Positions 43,801-53,036 of a DNA stretch of 64,000 nucleotides are shown here, one piece after another. The DNA comes from Allocatelliglobosispora scoriae. Lineage in GTDB: Bacteria; Actinomycetota; Actinomycetes; Mycobacteriales; Micromonosporaceae. Made by a program: the position numbers and the translations under genes. The notes under the pieces are model-generated. The model saw only the letters and a list, made by a program, of their open reading frames with translations, searched no databases and was not told where the DNA came from. The stretch spans positions 558,001-622,000 of the forward strand of contig NZ_JACHMN010000003.1 of assembly GCF_014204945.1 (NCBI RefSeq), read 5' to 3'. The stretch's first letter is position 1, and the number at the start of each line of letters is the position of its first letter.

Positions 43801-46800
43801 CCACCGGCGGCATCCTCGCCGGCCAGTCCCGCGAGGACATCAGCGCCGCGGCCACCACGAAGCTCGGCTACAACCCGACGCTCTACGTCGACGCTACCGG
43901 CTACCTGCACGGGCAGTTCCCGACCATCCCGACCGTGCCCAGCGGTCAGACCAGCGTCCAGATGCAGTCGCTGATGGGCGGCAAGTCGGGCATGTGCCTC
44001 GACATCCCCAGCGGCGCCTCCACGCCCGGTCTCGACGTGCAGCTCTCCAACTGCAACGACGGTGTCGCGCAGGAGTGGACGCTGACCAGCACCAACCAGA
44101 TCAAGGCAGCTTCTCTCACCGGCGGGGCGCGGTGCCTCGAGGTCGACAGCGGGACTCTCACCAACGGTGCCCGGGTCCAGATCAACACCTGCACCTCGTC
44201 GCTCTCGCAGCAGTGGTACATGCTGGGCAACGGCACGATCATCGGTGCCGCTTCGGGCCGCTGCCTCAGCCCGGTCGCCGCCGGCGTCACCCTGGGCACG
44301 CTGATGGAGATCCGCGACTGCGTCAACCCGACGACCGCCAACCAGGTGTGGTCGTCGACGGCGCACAGCCCGATCAAGTTCGGCACCAAGGTCAACGACG
44401 GCAACTGGCACCACGCGGTTCTCAGCGCGGGCTGGTCGTCCAGCAGCCAGACGCTCGTCCAGACGCTCTACGTCGACGGCGTCGCGGCATCGACCACGCT
44501 CACCGCGAACCCGGCCGACGAGATGGACAAGCAGATCATCGGCGCGGGCTACCTGAATGCGAGCTGGCCCAACGACGCAACGGTCAACGCCACCAACAAC
44601 ACCGGCACGCTGAAGTACTTCACCGGGTCGATCGCCGAGGTGGCGTACTTCGGGCGTCCGCTGACCCAGGGCAACGTCAACGACCTGCAGTCGGCCCGCG
44701 CTGCGTCCGTGAAACCGCTGACGCAGGTCAACCGGCCGACGGGCGGCATCCAGGCGAAGGCGACCTACGACGCGATCTCCGGGCTGGTCACCTCGGTCAC
44801 CGACGAGAACAACGGCGTCTGGGGCATCGGCAACGGCGCTCTGACCGGCTCCCACCTGGTGCACAGCAGCACGGTGCTGGGCGCCCGCCCGTCCGACTAC
44901 TGGCGGATGGGCGAGCTCACCACGGTCAACGACGCCGTCAACGAGGTCGACGGCGGCAAGGCCGTCTACAACGACGTGTTCCTCGGCCTCGACGCCGGAC
45001 CCTTCGACGATCCGCAGCTCACGGTCTACGACCCGGTCCACGTCAACTACTCGGCGCGCTTCGAGAAGCTGGAGCAGTCCTACGTCGCGCTCCCCGCTGA
45101 CGATGCCGTCTCGACCGGACCCGCCTCGATCAGCCTGTGGTTCAAGACCGACGCCGGTGGCAGCGGCGTGCTCTACAGCTGGCAGAACCAGGCGATCGGC
45201 ACGACGCCGACCACCTACGTGCCCGCTCTCTACATCGGCACGGACCACAAGCTGCACGGCAAGTGGTGCTGGTGCGGCGGCTCGGCGCCGATGGTGACGA
45301 CGGAGAGCGTCGACGACGGCAAGTGGCACCACGTGGTGCTCACCACCTCGACCACCAATCAGATCCTCTACCTCGACGGCGTGCAGAAGAAGACCTACGC
45401 CCACTCGCCCAACGACTCCGCCACCTACGGCTACGTCAGTGTCGGCGCCGGCTACAACAACGCCGCCGGCTGGACCGGGCTGCCGGTGGGCGGGGTCACC
45501 TACTTCGACGGCAACATCGGCGAGGTCTCCTACTACAAGACGGAGCTCACCGCCAACCAGGTGGGTGCCGAGTGGGGCACCCGGGACGCGGCCACCGGCC
45601 CCGCCCTGGCCCGCAAGTACGTCGTCACGGACCCGTCCACGGGCAGCCTGACGAGCGAGACCTACGGCGTCGCCTCCGGGCAGCGGCTGGCGCAGACCGA
45701 CGCGCTGGGCAAGCAGACGCAGTACGGCTACGACGAGAAGGGCTTCCTGCTCAGCACGGTCGATCCACTGGGCCACGCGACGATCACCTTCCACGACGCC
45801 CGGGGCAACACGATCCAGCGGATCACGTGCCAGGACCAGTCGGCGGAGCTGTGCTCATCGGCCTACTACGAGTTCTTCCCGGACAAGACGACCGCGATCC
45901 TGCAGCCGAACGGCTCGGGCGTCTTCGACCCGCGCAACGACAAGCTGGTCAAGGCATGGGGTCAGGGCACCAAGCCGGATGACCCGGTCAACAAGGACAA
46001 GTTCCTGACGACCTACACCTACAACCCGGCCACCGGCGACGAGGTCGCGGTGCTCGACCCGCTCGGCCGGGCCGCGACGATCACCTACACCGACGGCACG
46101 ACGGTGCTCGCCTACAACAGCACCACGCAGTACCCGCCGGCCGGCCTGCCCTACGTGGTGACCACCTCGGACGCGACGACGAAGACGATCCTCTACTACC
46201 CCAACGGCGACCTGGCTCAGGAGATCGAGCCGACGGGGAAGACCACCACCTACACCTACGACCTGCTCGGCCGGGTCGCCACGCAGAAGGTCGTCACCGA
46301 CTCCTTCCCGAGCGGCCTGACCACGACCTACACCTATGACAAGGCCTCGCGGGTCAAGACGCAGACCGACCCGGGCGTGCTCAACCGGGTGACCGGGTCC
46401 GGCGGCACCCACACCGCGAAGGTGACCTGGACCTACAACGACGACGGCCTGCGGACCACGCAGCTCGTCCAGGACCTCACCGGTGGCGACGCCTCGCGCA
46501 CCCTCAGCTCGGAGTACAACGGCCTGGGGCAGCTGACCGCCTCGGTCGACGGCAAGGGCAAGCGCACCGAGTACACCTACGACGCCTTCGGTCACGTCGT
46601 GACGAAGAAGGACCCCAACCTCATCACCGAGCAGTACGACTACGACGCCGCCGGCCAGGTCCTCTACGCCAAGCTGCTCAACTACACCGGGGACCCCAAC
46701 GCCCCGATCGCGCCGGTGACGAAGACGATCGAATCGCGGGCCTACGACGACGCGGCCCGGCTTACCTCGATCACCAATGCCGACGGCACGACGACGAACT

Positions 46801-49800
46801 ACGAGTACACCAACGACGGGCTCACCGCGAAGGTGACCCGGCGGGACGCGGCCGGCCGCAACCCGTTCGTGCTGGAGGAGACGTTCTACGACGATTCCGG
46901 ATTCGTGGTCAAGAAGATCACGAACAACGGCGCGACGACGCGTACCTTCGTCCCGGACGTCGTGGGTCGGGCGGTCACCTCGGTCCTGGACCCGCTCGGG
47001 CCGCTCAAGCAGACCACGAACGATGTGCTCAACCCGGACGACCAGCCGCTCACCTCGACGACGCTGGACGCGCTGGGCAACGTCGTCGCCTACACCGAGT
47101 CGCTCTATGACACGGTCGGCCGGCAGGTCTCCGCCGTCACCTACAACGGCGACCCGGCGACGACGCCGGTCGGCCGCTGGAAGCTCAACGAGACGACCGG
47201 CACGAAGGCCGCCGACTCGTCGGGCAACAGCCCCGGCAAGCTCACCAACGCCACCTGGACCAACGATGTGACGCGGGGTCCGGTCGCCACCTTCAACGGC
47301 ACGTCCTCCAACATCGGCACCGGTGCGCCGGTCGTCGACACGACCCGCAGCTTCTCGGCGGCGGCCTGGCTGAAGCTCGCCAGCGAGAGCACCAACCAGT
47401 ACGCCGTGACGATGTCGGGCGCGATCGGCAGCACGTCGTTCAAGATGGGCTACAAGAACTCGACCGACCAGTGGGTCGTCGACGTGGCGATGAAGAAGGA
47501 CGACGGCACGATCGGCTGGATCAACGGCACCACGCCGGCGGGCCTGCCGGTGGCGGGCACCTGGGCGCACGTGGCGGCCACGATGGACATCGCGACCACG
47601 CCGGGCCCGACGACCGGAACGCTGAAGATCTACGTCAACGGCACCCTCCAGGGCACCTTCACCACCACGTTCCCCTTCAACAACAAGGCGACCACGCTGC
47701 ACATCGGTTCGCAGTCGTCGTCCAACTGGTTCAACGGCTCGATCTCCGACGTGCAGGTCTACCAGCGGGCACTCACCGCCGCGCAGGTCGGCAACATCTA
47801 CACCAACGCCGCCCCGGCGGCGGGCGCGCACGTCATCCGCACCTCCGCCCAGTACGACACCGGCAGCGTCATCACCGCGTCGACGGACTCCCGGGGCAAC
47901 AAGACCGGCTACACGATCGACGAGGCGGGGCGGCAGGTCATCACGGCGACGCCGGAGGTGCTGACCGAGGTCGGCGGCGGCACGCCGGTGCTCGCCTACA
48001 ACCTCTCCTACGTCGGCTACGACACCTTCGGCGAGGCGACGGAGACGAAGGACGCCACGGGCAACCGGGTGGTCACCGAGTTCGACGCCAACGGCCGCGT
48101 CACCAAGATCAACCTCCCGAGCTACACCCAGCCGGGTACGGGGACCGTCTTCACCCCGTACGCGACGCGTACCTATGACGACGGCGGTCGCCTCCTCACC
48201 GAGACGAACCCGCTGAACCAGACGACCTCATACACCTATGACCAGCTCGGTCGCGTGGTGAAGACGACCGCACCCGGCCCGAACAGCACCACGGCGGTCT
48301 CCAAGACGGAGTACGACATCGTCGGCAACGTCGTCAAGGTGACCGCGCCGGAAGGCGGCGTCAGCGGAGCGACCTACGACCACCTCGGCCGCCAGCTCAC
48401 GACGAGCCAGATCGTGACCCAGGACTCCGGCTCGCCGACCTACACGACGACCAACGTCTACGGCGCCGCCGTGGCCGGTGACAGCGCGGCCGGCTACGAC
48501 CTCAACGCCTCCAAGTACGGCGACGGCGGCTGGCTGGTCAAGTCCACCTCGCCGGGCGGTGTGGTGACGAAGGCGACCTACAACTCGGTCGGCCAGCCGT
48601 TGACCACGACGGACGGCGCCAACAAGGTCACCTCCTTCGAGTACGGCCCGACCGGACTGGTGACCAAGCAGACCCGGCCGGACGCCTCCTACTCGAAGAC
48701 GCTCTACGACTTCGCCGGGCGGGCGATCGCCAGCGAGAACTACCACCCCTCCCACCCGGACAACACGACGCCGCTGCTGCCGGTCGCCAAGGTCAGCAAC
48801 ACGCTCGACTTCGCGGGCAACGTGACCTCGGCGACCGACGCCCGCAACCACACGACGACCTTCGCCTATGACGCGACGAACCTGCTCGTCAACATGACCG
48901 AGCCGATCGACGCGAGCAACACCATCACCAGCACCTTCGGCTATGACGCGGCCGGGCACCGGACCCGCTTCACCGACGGCCGCAACAACAGCTTCATCAC
49001 CACCTACAACACCTGGGGCCTGCCGGAGTCGACGATCGAGCCGGTCACCACGGCGTTCCCGAACGCCGCGGACCGGACCTACACGGTCGCCTACGACGCG
49101 GGCGGCCGGGTCGTGAAGAGCATGTCGCCCGGCGGCGTGTCCGTCACCAACACCTACGACACCGGCGGCAACCTCGAGACCCAGACCGGCACGGGTGCGG
49201 AGGCGACGACCGCCAGCCGCAGCTTCACCTGGGACAAGAACGGCCGGTTGACCGCGTTCAGCGGTGCCGGTGCCCTGACGAACACCATCTCCTACGACGA
49301 CCGCAACCTGCCGCGCTCGATCCTCGGCGGCACGGGCGGCACCGGTGACACGAGCTACACCTACTGGCCGGACGGGCAGATCAAGGACCGCACCGACGCG
49401 GCCGGGCAGACCTCGTTCACCTACGACACGGCCGGGCGCCCCAGCGTGGTCACCAACACCACGGCCGGGATCCAGGCCACCTACCACTACACGGACATCT
49501 CGACCGTCAACGACATCGTCTACGGCACGAACGGCAACAAGCGCACGTTCCTCTACGACCGTTACCACACGATGAAGAGCGACGTCCTGACCAACGGTTC
49601 CACGGTCATCTCGTCGATCGCCTACGGCTTCGACGCCAGTGGCAACGAGACGTCGAAGACCACGTCCGGCTTCGCCGGTGCCTCGGCCAACAGCTACAGC
49701 TACGACTGGGCCAACCGCCTCACGCAGTGGGACACGACCCCGTCCGGCGGCTCGCTGTCGAGCACGACCTACCAGTACGACAAGGCCGGCAACCGGACGA

Positions 49801-52235
49801 AGATCAACGGTCGCGACTTCGTCTACGACGAGCGCAACCGCCTGGTCAACTCCACGACCAGCACCTACACCTACTCGGCCCGCGGCGCGCTGCGGACCAC
49901 CTATGACGGCACCAACACGATCCAGACCAAGGCCGACGCCTTCGATCAGATCATCGAGCAGGGGTACGCCGGCGGCACCCAGACCTACCAGTACGACGCG
50001 ACCGGCCGGGCCATCAAGTCGGGGCACCTCTACAGCGGTGTCGGCAACGACCTCGCCGCCGACAGTTCGGCCACCTATGTCCGGGGTCTGCAGGGGGAGT
50101 TGCTCTCGTCGAAGACGAGCAGCCTGCCCTCGGCGTACGCGTGGACAGATCTGCACTCCGACGTGGTCGGACAGTTCTCCGCGACCGGGACCACCCTCTC
50201 GGCCTCGAAGACCTATGAGCCGCTCGGCAAGGTGACCGCGTCGGCCGGTTCGATGATCGGCAGCCTCGGTTACCAGTCGGAGTGGACCGAGGCGAGCACC
50301 GGCCGGGTCAACATGGCCGCGCGCTGGTACAACCCGGACACGGGCCAGTTCGACTCCCGCGACACCCAGAGCAACGACCCGAACCCGTCGTCGGCGAACG
50401 CCAACCGCTACGCCTACGCCAACGGCAGCCCGCTGGTCAACACCGACCCCACCGGTCACCAGATGATGAAGGGTGAGGGCGGCCAGTCGTTCGTCTACCC
50501 GTCGGACGACGAGCTGCTCAAGTGCGACCGGGCGCCCAACCGCCCGATCTGCAAGGACATCTACAACCGCGTGACCCACGCGCCGCCGCCGCCACCGCCG
50601 CCCACGAAGACCTGCCGCGACGACTGCGGCAAGCCCACCTTCGTCACCACCGCACCCGACGACTCGGCCACCATCGCGGCTGAGATCGACAAGACGAAGG
50701 CGGCGCTGGAGGAGGCCAACAAGGCCAAGAACAAGTCCTTCATGGACATCCTCATCGACGTCGGTGTGGGCTTCCTGCTGGACATGCTCGGGGTCAACGA
50801 CATCATCGACTGCTTCACCAAGGGCAGCATCGCGGCGTGCGCCCAGATGGTCATCGGCTTCATCCCGTGGGGCAAGGTCTTCAAGATGGCCAAGACCATC
50901 TTCAAGGCCATCGATACGGCGTTCTCGGCCTACAAGGCGTGGCGGAAGCTGGTCAAGGCCGCCGAGGAGATCATCGAGATCGGCCGGAAGACCCTGGAGA
51001 TGCTGGAGAAGGCCCAGACGGCCATCGACAACGTCAACATGGTCTCGGAGCTGGTCGGCGGCGGGCCCCTCCTCCCGGACCTGCCGACAGCTGGTCTGCC
51101 CGGACCGGGCAAGAAGAAGAACCCGTCCAAGGGCAACGGGCACGGCGGCGGCAGCAAGAACGCCAACCACGGTGACGGCACGTCGCCGTCACACGACAAC
51201 AAGGCCCAGCCGGGTACGCAGAAGAACGCGGACGGCACCGGCACGGACGCCAGCTCGAACCCCGACCCGACTCCTGCCGAAAACCGGTCGGACTCGGACG
51301 ACGGCGCAAGTTGCCCGATTCCGCATAGCTTCGATCCTGATACCCCGGTTTTGATGGCAGACGGGTCAGCCAAGCCGATCAAGGATGTCGAGGTCGGTGA
51401 CAAGGTCACGGCAACCGATCCAGAGACCGGTGAGACAACTGACCGATCAGTGACCGCACTTCATCTCAACCAGGACACTGCCTTGGCTGACGTGAGCCTG
51501 GCTGTGGTGCAACCAGAGCCTAAGGACTCGGAAGGGGCCGGGAGAGACGAGGGCGCTGGCACTATCCGTGGGCCGACGTCGACGCTGCATACCACGCAGC
51601 ATCACCCCTTCTGGGACGCGACGGAGCGTCAATGGGTCAACGCAGCCGAGCTAGAGATCGGCCATGAGCTCCGGGGTCCAGCGGGCGAGCGGCAAGTCGT
51701 AGTCGCAGTTCGAAACTTCGTCGCCAGTAAGGAAATGCGCGACCTCACGGTCGCCACGGTTCACACGTATTACGTCTTTGCCGGAGGTCTGCCTGCCCTT
51801 GTCCACAACTGTGGCGGCTCGATCTCCACTCATGCTGACAAATGCACATGTGCGACAACCGGCCGTGTCTCGCTTGCGGTACGGGAAGGTGAAGTCGGCT
51901 TCTTCGGAGACTTGGATGACCGGGCTCGCCAGGGCGACAACCTCACGCCGAACCACACCCCGCAAGCGGCCTTGGGTAGGCTCCCTTACCGGAGGCACAT
52001 AGCTCATGTGATGTTTGATGGAGATCACAAACAGACGCGTACATATGGTGGAAGGGGTCAGAAGACCGCCCGTGACGACGCAGGCCTGACATTCAGGCAG
52101 GCTCTCGCCAATGATATGTGGGACCTGCGAAGAATTGGTTATGATGACTATGACGATCCGTCGTATTTCAATGCGCACATCAAGGGAGTCATCGCCGCTT
52201 ACAAGCGTGAGTATCCAGCTTTGATGAAGAGGTGA
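40848..52235 (+). CDS. Giant secreted RHS-repeat polymorphic toxin with HINT domain and C-terminal toxin
   Basis: This 3795-residue exported protein has a signal segment (about 22-45), a DNRLRE-type region (about 370-550), a LamG domain interrupted by a ricin-B-like trefoil (LamG about 900-1285, trefoil 1041-1169) and two more LamG domains (about 1341-1580 and 2108-2323). YD/RHS repeats are spread between them. The RHS core (YNPDTGQFDSRDTQSNDP) is near 3160-3206, then a hydrophobic/helical spacer. A HINT autoprotease domain (about 3490-3655: DPDTPVLMADGS, TTQHHPFWD, ending HNC) precedes a unique C-terminal toxin of about 139 residues. The toxin has LTPNHTPQAALGRLPYRRH and DGDHKQTRTYG, reminiscent of HNH/EndoVII-type nuclease toxins. 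GGGGAG precedes the ATG. Confidence 0.9.
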   Translation: MLDRSALGVPTVGRRKPRRSGRRIAFVTTVAMLVALAAPAGTAPAAGEFPLAGLWSWLQVQRASAARVLGVLPPQKTGSADGRAHYSNATDVGRGAGRKQLRAKGGVPAESDQAVGKGGKSGRVLGDFDKSKAVKEKAGSNATSDVYRNPDGTYTRIATKEPVNYRAKDGSWQPIDRTLVADKAKGGRLRQKANSTEITLASKGADEKLAELTVDPDRSIGYGLIDAADVTPVVEGNTARYPEIRPGVDLLLEVTGEEIKESLILKSAAAGSVFDFPLHLKGLTVAQESDGTIIAKDADGKIHARVPSGFMFDSLFDRNTGDFTRSDDVRYELITVEGEQRLRVVLDRKWLNDPARVWPVTADPTLYGTLNTNSDTYVYSTDTADHSTENNLAVGTFDSGTHKARALLNFSGLSANYNGNTISKARLHIFLTWTWDCTPRRFDVYASTAAIHVTTDDWPGPTAGALIGNATPAPGSACTNTGGNRSTGTWVDVDLNLTTVQQWVQGVGNYGIIIKANSETTSNQWKRFTAGNYSSGAKQAQLQLWYAGNVKPQVDSMYPVAGYNSQTLTPTLIAHAHDPDNTSGKFTYEFIVKKKNGDEETQIWTSGKISASQITVPPNLLSWGQSYVWTVKANDSIADSTTINYPLSTPVPQPVVTSTLSQNGGKGFAASIGNYTTGATDASVATVGPPLTIQRSYNSLDNRAALALGQGWSSLIDTKLTESLGSPIAPPTVIITYPGGNELAFGKNADGTFSPPAGRYATLTTVTGGYRLVDKEGTTFLFTTGFSGTAGTDRIYGITSITDVNSRAETFTYDVSNRITDITSASGRALHLAWATPAGAAFAHVSTIKTDQLTPGDDASRSVWTYNYTGDKLTSVCTPAATGCASYTYAATAGSPYRNTMMNLGPSGYWRVGNGGTGIVADEASTGNANLLSSVSSVSGPLAASGAQGGAFNGTSTAISLPSNLPADAAQRSISMWFQMPNNATTGGILAGQSREDISAAATTKLGYNPTLYVDATGYLHGQFPTIPTVPSGQTSVQMQSLMGGKSGMCLDIPSGASTPGLDVQLSNCNDGVAQEWTLTSTNQIKAASLTGGARCLEVDSGTLTNGARVQINTCTSSLSQQWYMLGNGTIIGAASGRCLSPVAAGVTLGTLMEIRDCVNPTTANQVWSSTAHSPIKFGTKVNDGNWHHAVLSAGWSSSSQTLVQTLYVDGVAASTTLTANPADEMDKQIIGAGYLNASWPNDATVNATNNTGTLKYFTGSIAEVAYFGRPLTQGNVNDLQSARAASVKPLTQVNRPTGGIQAKATYDAISGLVTSVTDENNGVWGIGNGALTGSHLVHSSTVLGARPSDYWRMGELTTVNDAVNEVDGGKAVYNDVFLGLDAGPFDDPQLTVYDPVHVNYSARFEKLEQSYVALPADDAVSTGPASISLWFKTDAGGSGVLYSWQNQAIGTTPTTYVPALYIGTDHKLHGKWCWCGGSAPMVTTESVDDGKWHHVVLTTSTTNQILYLDGVQKKTYAHSPNDSATYGYVSVGAGYNNAAGWTGLPVGGVTYFDGNIGEVSYYKTELTANQVGAEWGTRDAATGPALARKYVVTDPSTGSLTSETYGVASGQRLAQTDALGKQTQYGYDEKGFLLSTVDPLGHATITFHDARGNTIQRITCQDQSAELCSSAYYEFFPDKTTAILQPNGSGVFDPRNDKLVKAWGQGTKPDDPVNKDKFLTTYTYNPATGDEVAVLDPLGRAATITYTDGTTVLAYNSTTQYPPAGLPYVVTTSDATTKTILYYPNGDLAQEIEPTGKTTTYTYDLLGRVATQKVVTDSFPSGLTTTYTYDKASRVKTQTDPGVLNRVTGSGGTHTAKVTWTYNDDGLRTTQLVQDLTGGDASRTLSSEYNGLGQLTASVDGKGKRTEYTYDAFGHVVTKKDPNLITEQYDYDAAGQVLYAKLLNYTGDPNAPIAPVTKTIESRAYDDAARLTSITNADGTTTNYEYTNDGLTAKVTRRDAAGRNPFVLEETFYDDSGFVVKKITNNGATTRTFVPDVVGRAVTSVLDPLGPLKQTTNDVLNPDDQPLTSTTLDALGNVVAYTESLYDTVGRQVSAVTYNGDPATTPVGRWKLNETTGTKAADSSGNSPGKLTNATWTNDVTRGPVATFNGTSSNIGTGAPVVDTTRSFSAAAWLKLASESTNQYAVTMSGAIGSTSFKMGYKNSTDQWVVDVAMKKDDGTIGWINGTTPAGLPVAGTWAHVAATMDIATTPGPTTGTLKIYVNGTLQGTFTTTFPFNNKATTLHIGSQSSSNWFNGSISDVQVYQRALTAAQVGNIYTNAAPAAGAHVIRTSAQYDTGSVITASTDSRGNKTGYTIDEAGRQVITATPEVLTEVGGGTPVLAYNLSYVGYDTFGEATETKDATGNRVVTEFDANGRVTKINLPSYTQPGTGTVFTPYATRTYDDGGRLLTETNPLNQTTSYTYDQLGRVVKTTAPGPNSTTAVSKTEYDIVGNVVKVTAPEGGVSGATYDHLGRQLTTSQIVTQDSGSPTYTTTNVYGAAVAGDSAAGYDLNASKYGDGGWLVKSTSPGGVVTKATYNSVGQPLTTTDGANKVTSFEYGPTGLVTKQTRPDASYSKTLYDFAGRAIASENYHPSHPDNTTPLLPVAKVSNTLDFAGNVTSATDARNHTTTFAYDATNLLVNMTEPIDASNTITSTFGYDAAGHRTRFTDGRNNSFITTYNTWGLPESTIEPVTTAFPNAADRTYTVAYDAGGRVVKSMSPGGVSVTNTYDTGGNLETQTGTGAEATTASRSFTWDKNGRLTAFSGAGALTNTISYDDRNLPRSILGGTGGTGDTSYTYWPDGQIKDRTDAAGQTSFTYDTAGRPSVVTNTTAGIQATYHYTDISTVNDIVYGTNGNKRTFLYDRYHTMKSDVLTNGSTVISSIAYGFDASGNETSKTTSGFAGASANSYSYDWANRLTQWDTTPSGGSLSSTTYQYDKAGNRTKINGRDFVYDERNRLVNSTTSTYTYSARGALRTTYDGTNTIQTKADAFDQIIEQGYAGGTQTYQYDATGRAIKSGHLYSGVGNDLAADSSATYVRGLQGELLSSKTSSLPSAYAWTDLHSDVVGQFSATGTTLSASKTYEPLGKVTASAGSMIGSLGYQSEWTEASTGRVNMAARWYNPDTGQFDSRDTQSNDPNPSSANANRYAYANGSPLVNTDPTGHQMMKGEGGQSFVYPSDDELLKCDRAPNRPICKDIYNRVTHAPPPPPPPTKTCRDDCGKPTFVTTAPDDSATIAAEIDKTKAALEEANKAKNKSFMDILIDVGVGFLLDMLGVNDIIDCFTKGSIAACAQMVIGFIPWGKVFKMAKTIFKAIDTAFSAYKAWRKLVKAAEEIIEIGRKTLEMLEKAQTAIDNVNMVSELVGGGPLLPDLPTAGLPGPGKKKNPSKGNGHGGGSKNANHGDGTSPSHDNKAQPGTQKNADGTGTDASSNPDPTPAENRSDSDDGASCPIPHSFDPDTPVLMADGSAKPIKDVEVGDKVTATDPETGETTDRSVTALHLNQDTALADVSLAVVQPEPKDSEGAGRDEGAGTIRGPTSTLHTTQHHPFWDATERQWVNAAELEIGHELRGPAGERQVVVAVRNFVASKEMRDLTVATVHTYYVFAGGLPALVHNCGGSISTHADKCTCATTGRVSLAVREGEVGFFGDLDDRARQGDNLTPNHTPQAALGRLPYRRHIAHVMFDGDHKQTRTYGGRGQKTARDDAGLTFRQALANDMWDLRRIGYDDYDDPSYFNAHIKGVIAAYKREYPALMKR
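51815..52235 (+). other. C-terminal toxin module (part of the RHS gene)
   Basis: Residues about 3657-3795 follow the HINT terminal HNC. Conserved-looking polar residues are NLTPNH, RRHIAH, DGDHKQ and the YDDYDD stretch. Codon use is visibly less GC-rich than in the RHS body (for example AATGATATGTGGGACC and GGTTATGATGACTATG). The nuclease call rests on pattern resemblance only. Confidence 0.6.
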
Positions 52236-52555
52236 TCATGATGATTAGGCCTGAGGTGATCGAATTCTGCCGCCTGGGACCACTGCCCTCTGAGCTGGAT
52301 AATTCAGAGGGCAGTGACGAGGCGCTGGAAGAAATTGAAGAGGCACTCCATGCCATCGGTAAGCCCGTAACCAATGAAGAAGCGCATGTGCTTCTGGCGT
52401 CCTTCGGCGAGGACAATTGCTTTGGTTTGGCATGGACGCTTCTGCACCTGGTCGAATCTTCTCCCGACTCGGCGGTAACCGAAGAGCCGCAACCTGGCGA
52501 AAATATGTGGATGTTCCGGCTCTGGAAGCGCTACCGCAATAGCTTGGACGGCTAG
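52232..52555 (+). CDS. Candidate immunity protein for the RHS toxin
   Basis: This acidic 107-residue protein begins at a GTG overlapping the RHS stop (GTGA), with further in-frame ATGs at 52238 and 52241. It has the features expected of an immunity protein: small, acidic (SEGSDEALEEIEEALHAIGK), cytoplasmic and encoded directly behind the toxin tip with the same lower-GC codon use. It ends WMFRLWKRYRNSLDG. I do not recognise its family, so the function is inferred from position. Confidence 0.7.
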   Translation: MIMMIRPEVIEFCRLGPLPSELDNSEGSDEALEEIEEALHAIGKPVTNEEAHVLLASFGEDNCFGLAWTLLHLVESSPDSAVTEEPQPGENMWMFRLWKRYRNSLDG

Positions 52556-52616
52556 TCGGCGTCGCCGCGACCAACGCTCGAACGATGTTGAAGCTGGGCA
52601 GCTGGGTTCCATTTGT

Positions 52617-52657
52617 ACATTGAGGGACGCTTCATTCTTGGAAACGTCCCTCAATGT
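52617..52657 (+). terminator. Hairpin after the immunity gene
   Basis: ACATTGAGGGACG and CGTCCCTCAATGT form a perfect 13-bp stem with a 15-nt loop, 61 bp downstream of the immunity stop codon. Confidence 0.65.
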
Positions 52658-52847
52658 CCGTCAACTGTGGTTGCAACGTCCCTGATACATCGGTTCGACT
52701 GAACGCAGTCGTCCTGTGCTGTCCCGTGCAACTGGCCGTGGCAGTGGGGGACCGGGACGGGCACAGTGCCCCGTCCGCACCGACCGGGACCAGCGTCCGC
52801 TTCGGCGCCGCCGAGTCCCGGTCGGCACTATTCCGAGCGGGGGACCC

Positions 52848-53036
52848 ATGAACCGGCGCACTGCGATCTGGTCCAGACAGGCCTACCCGGCTCAGCTCCG
52901 CGCCATCCCGCCGAGCCACCGACGCGTCCTGTGCGGCCTGGACCTCCCCGACGACCACCGCTGCTACCGCCCGGTCGCCCACCCCGGACCGTGCCGCCTC
53001 AGTGATGATGCAGGCTCGCCGTCTCCCCGGGCCTGA
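52848..53036 (+). CDS. Possible small Cys-containing protein
   Basis: This 62-codon ORF begins MNRRTAIWSR and contains RVLCGLDLPDDHRCYRPVAH with CxxxxxxxxxC and a third Cys in HPGPCR. GGGGG lies 5 nt before the ATG. Its end overlaps the convergent oxidase by 38 bp. Composition is more protein-like than most antisense frames here, but no family is recognised. The remainder of 52658-52847 shows nothing further. Confidence 0.3.
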   Translation: MNRRTAIWSRQAYPAQLRAIPPSHRRVLCGLDLPDDHRCYRPVAHPGPCRLSDDAGSPSPRA

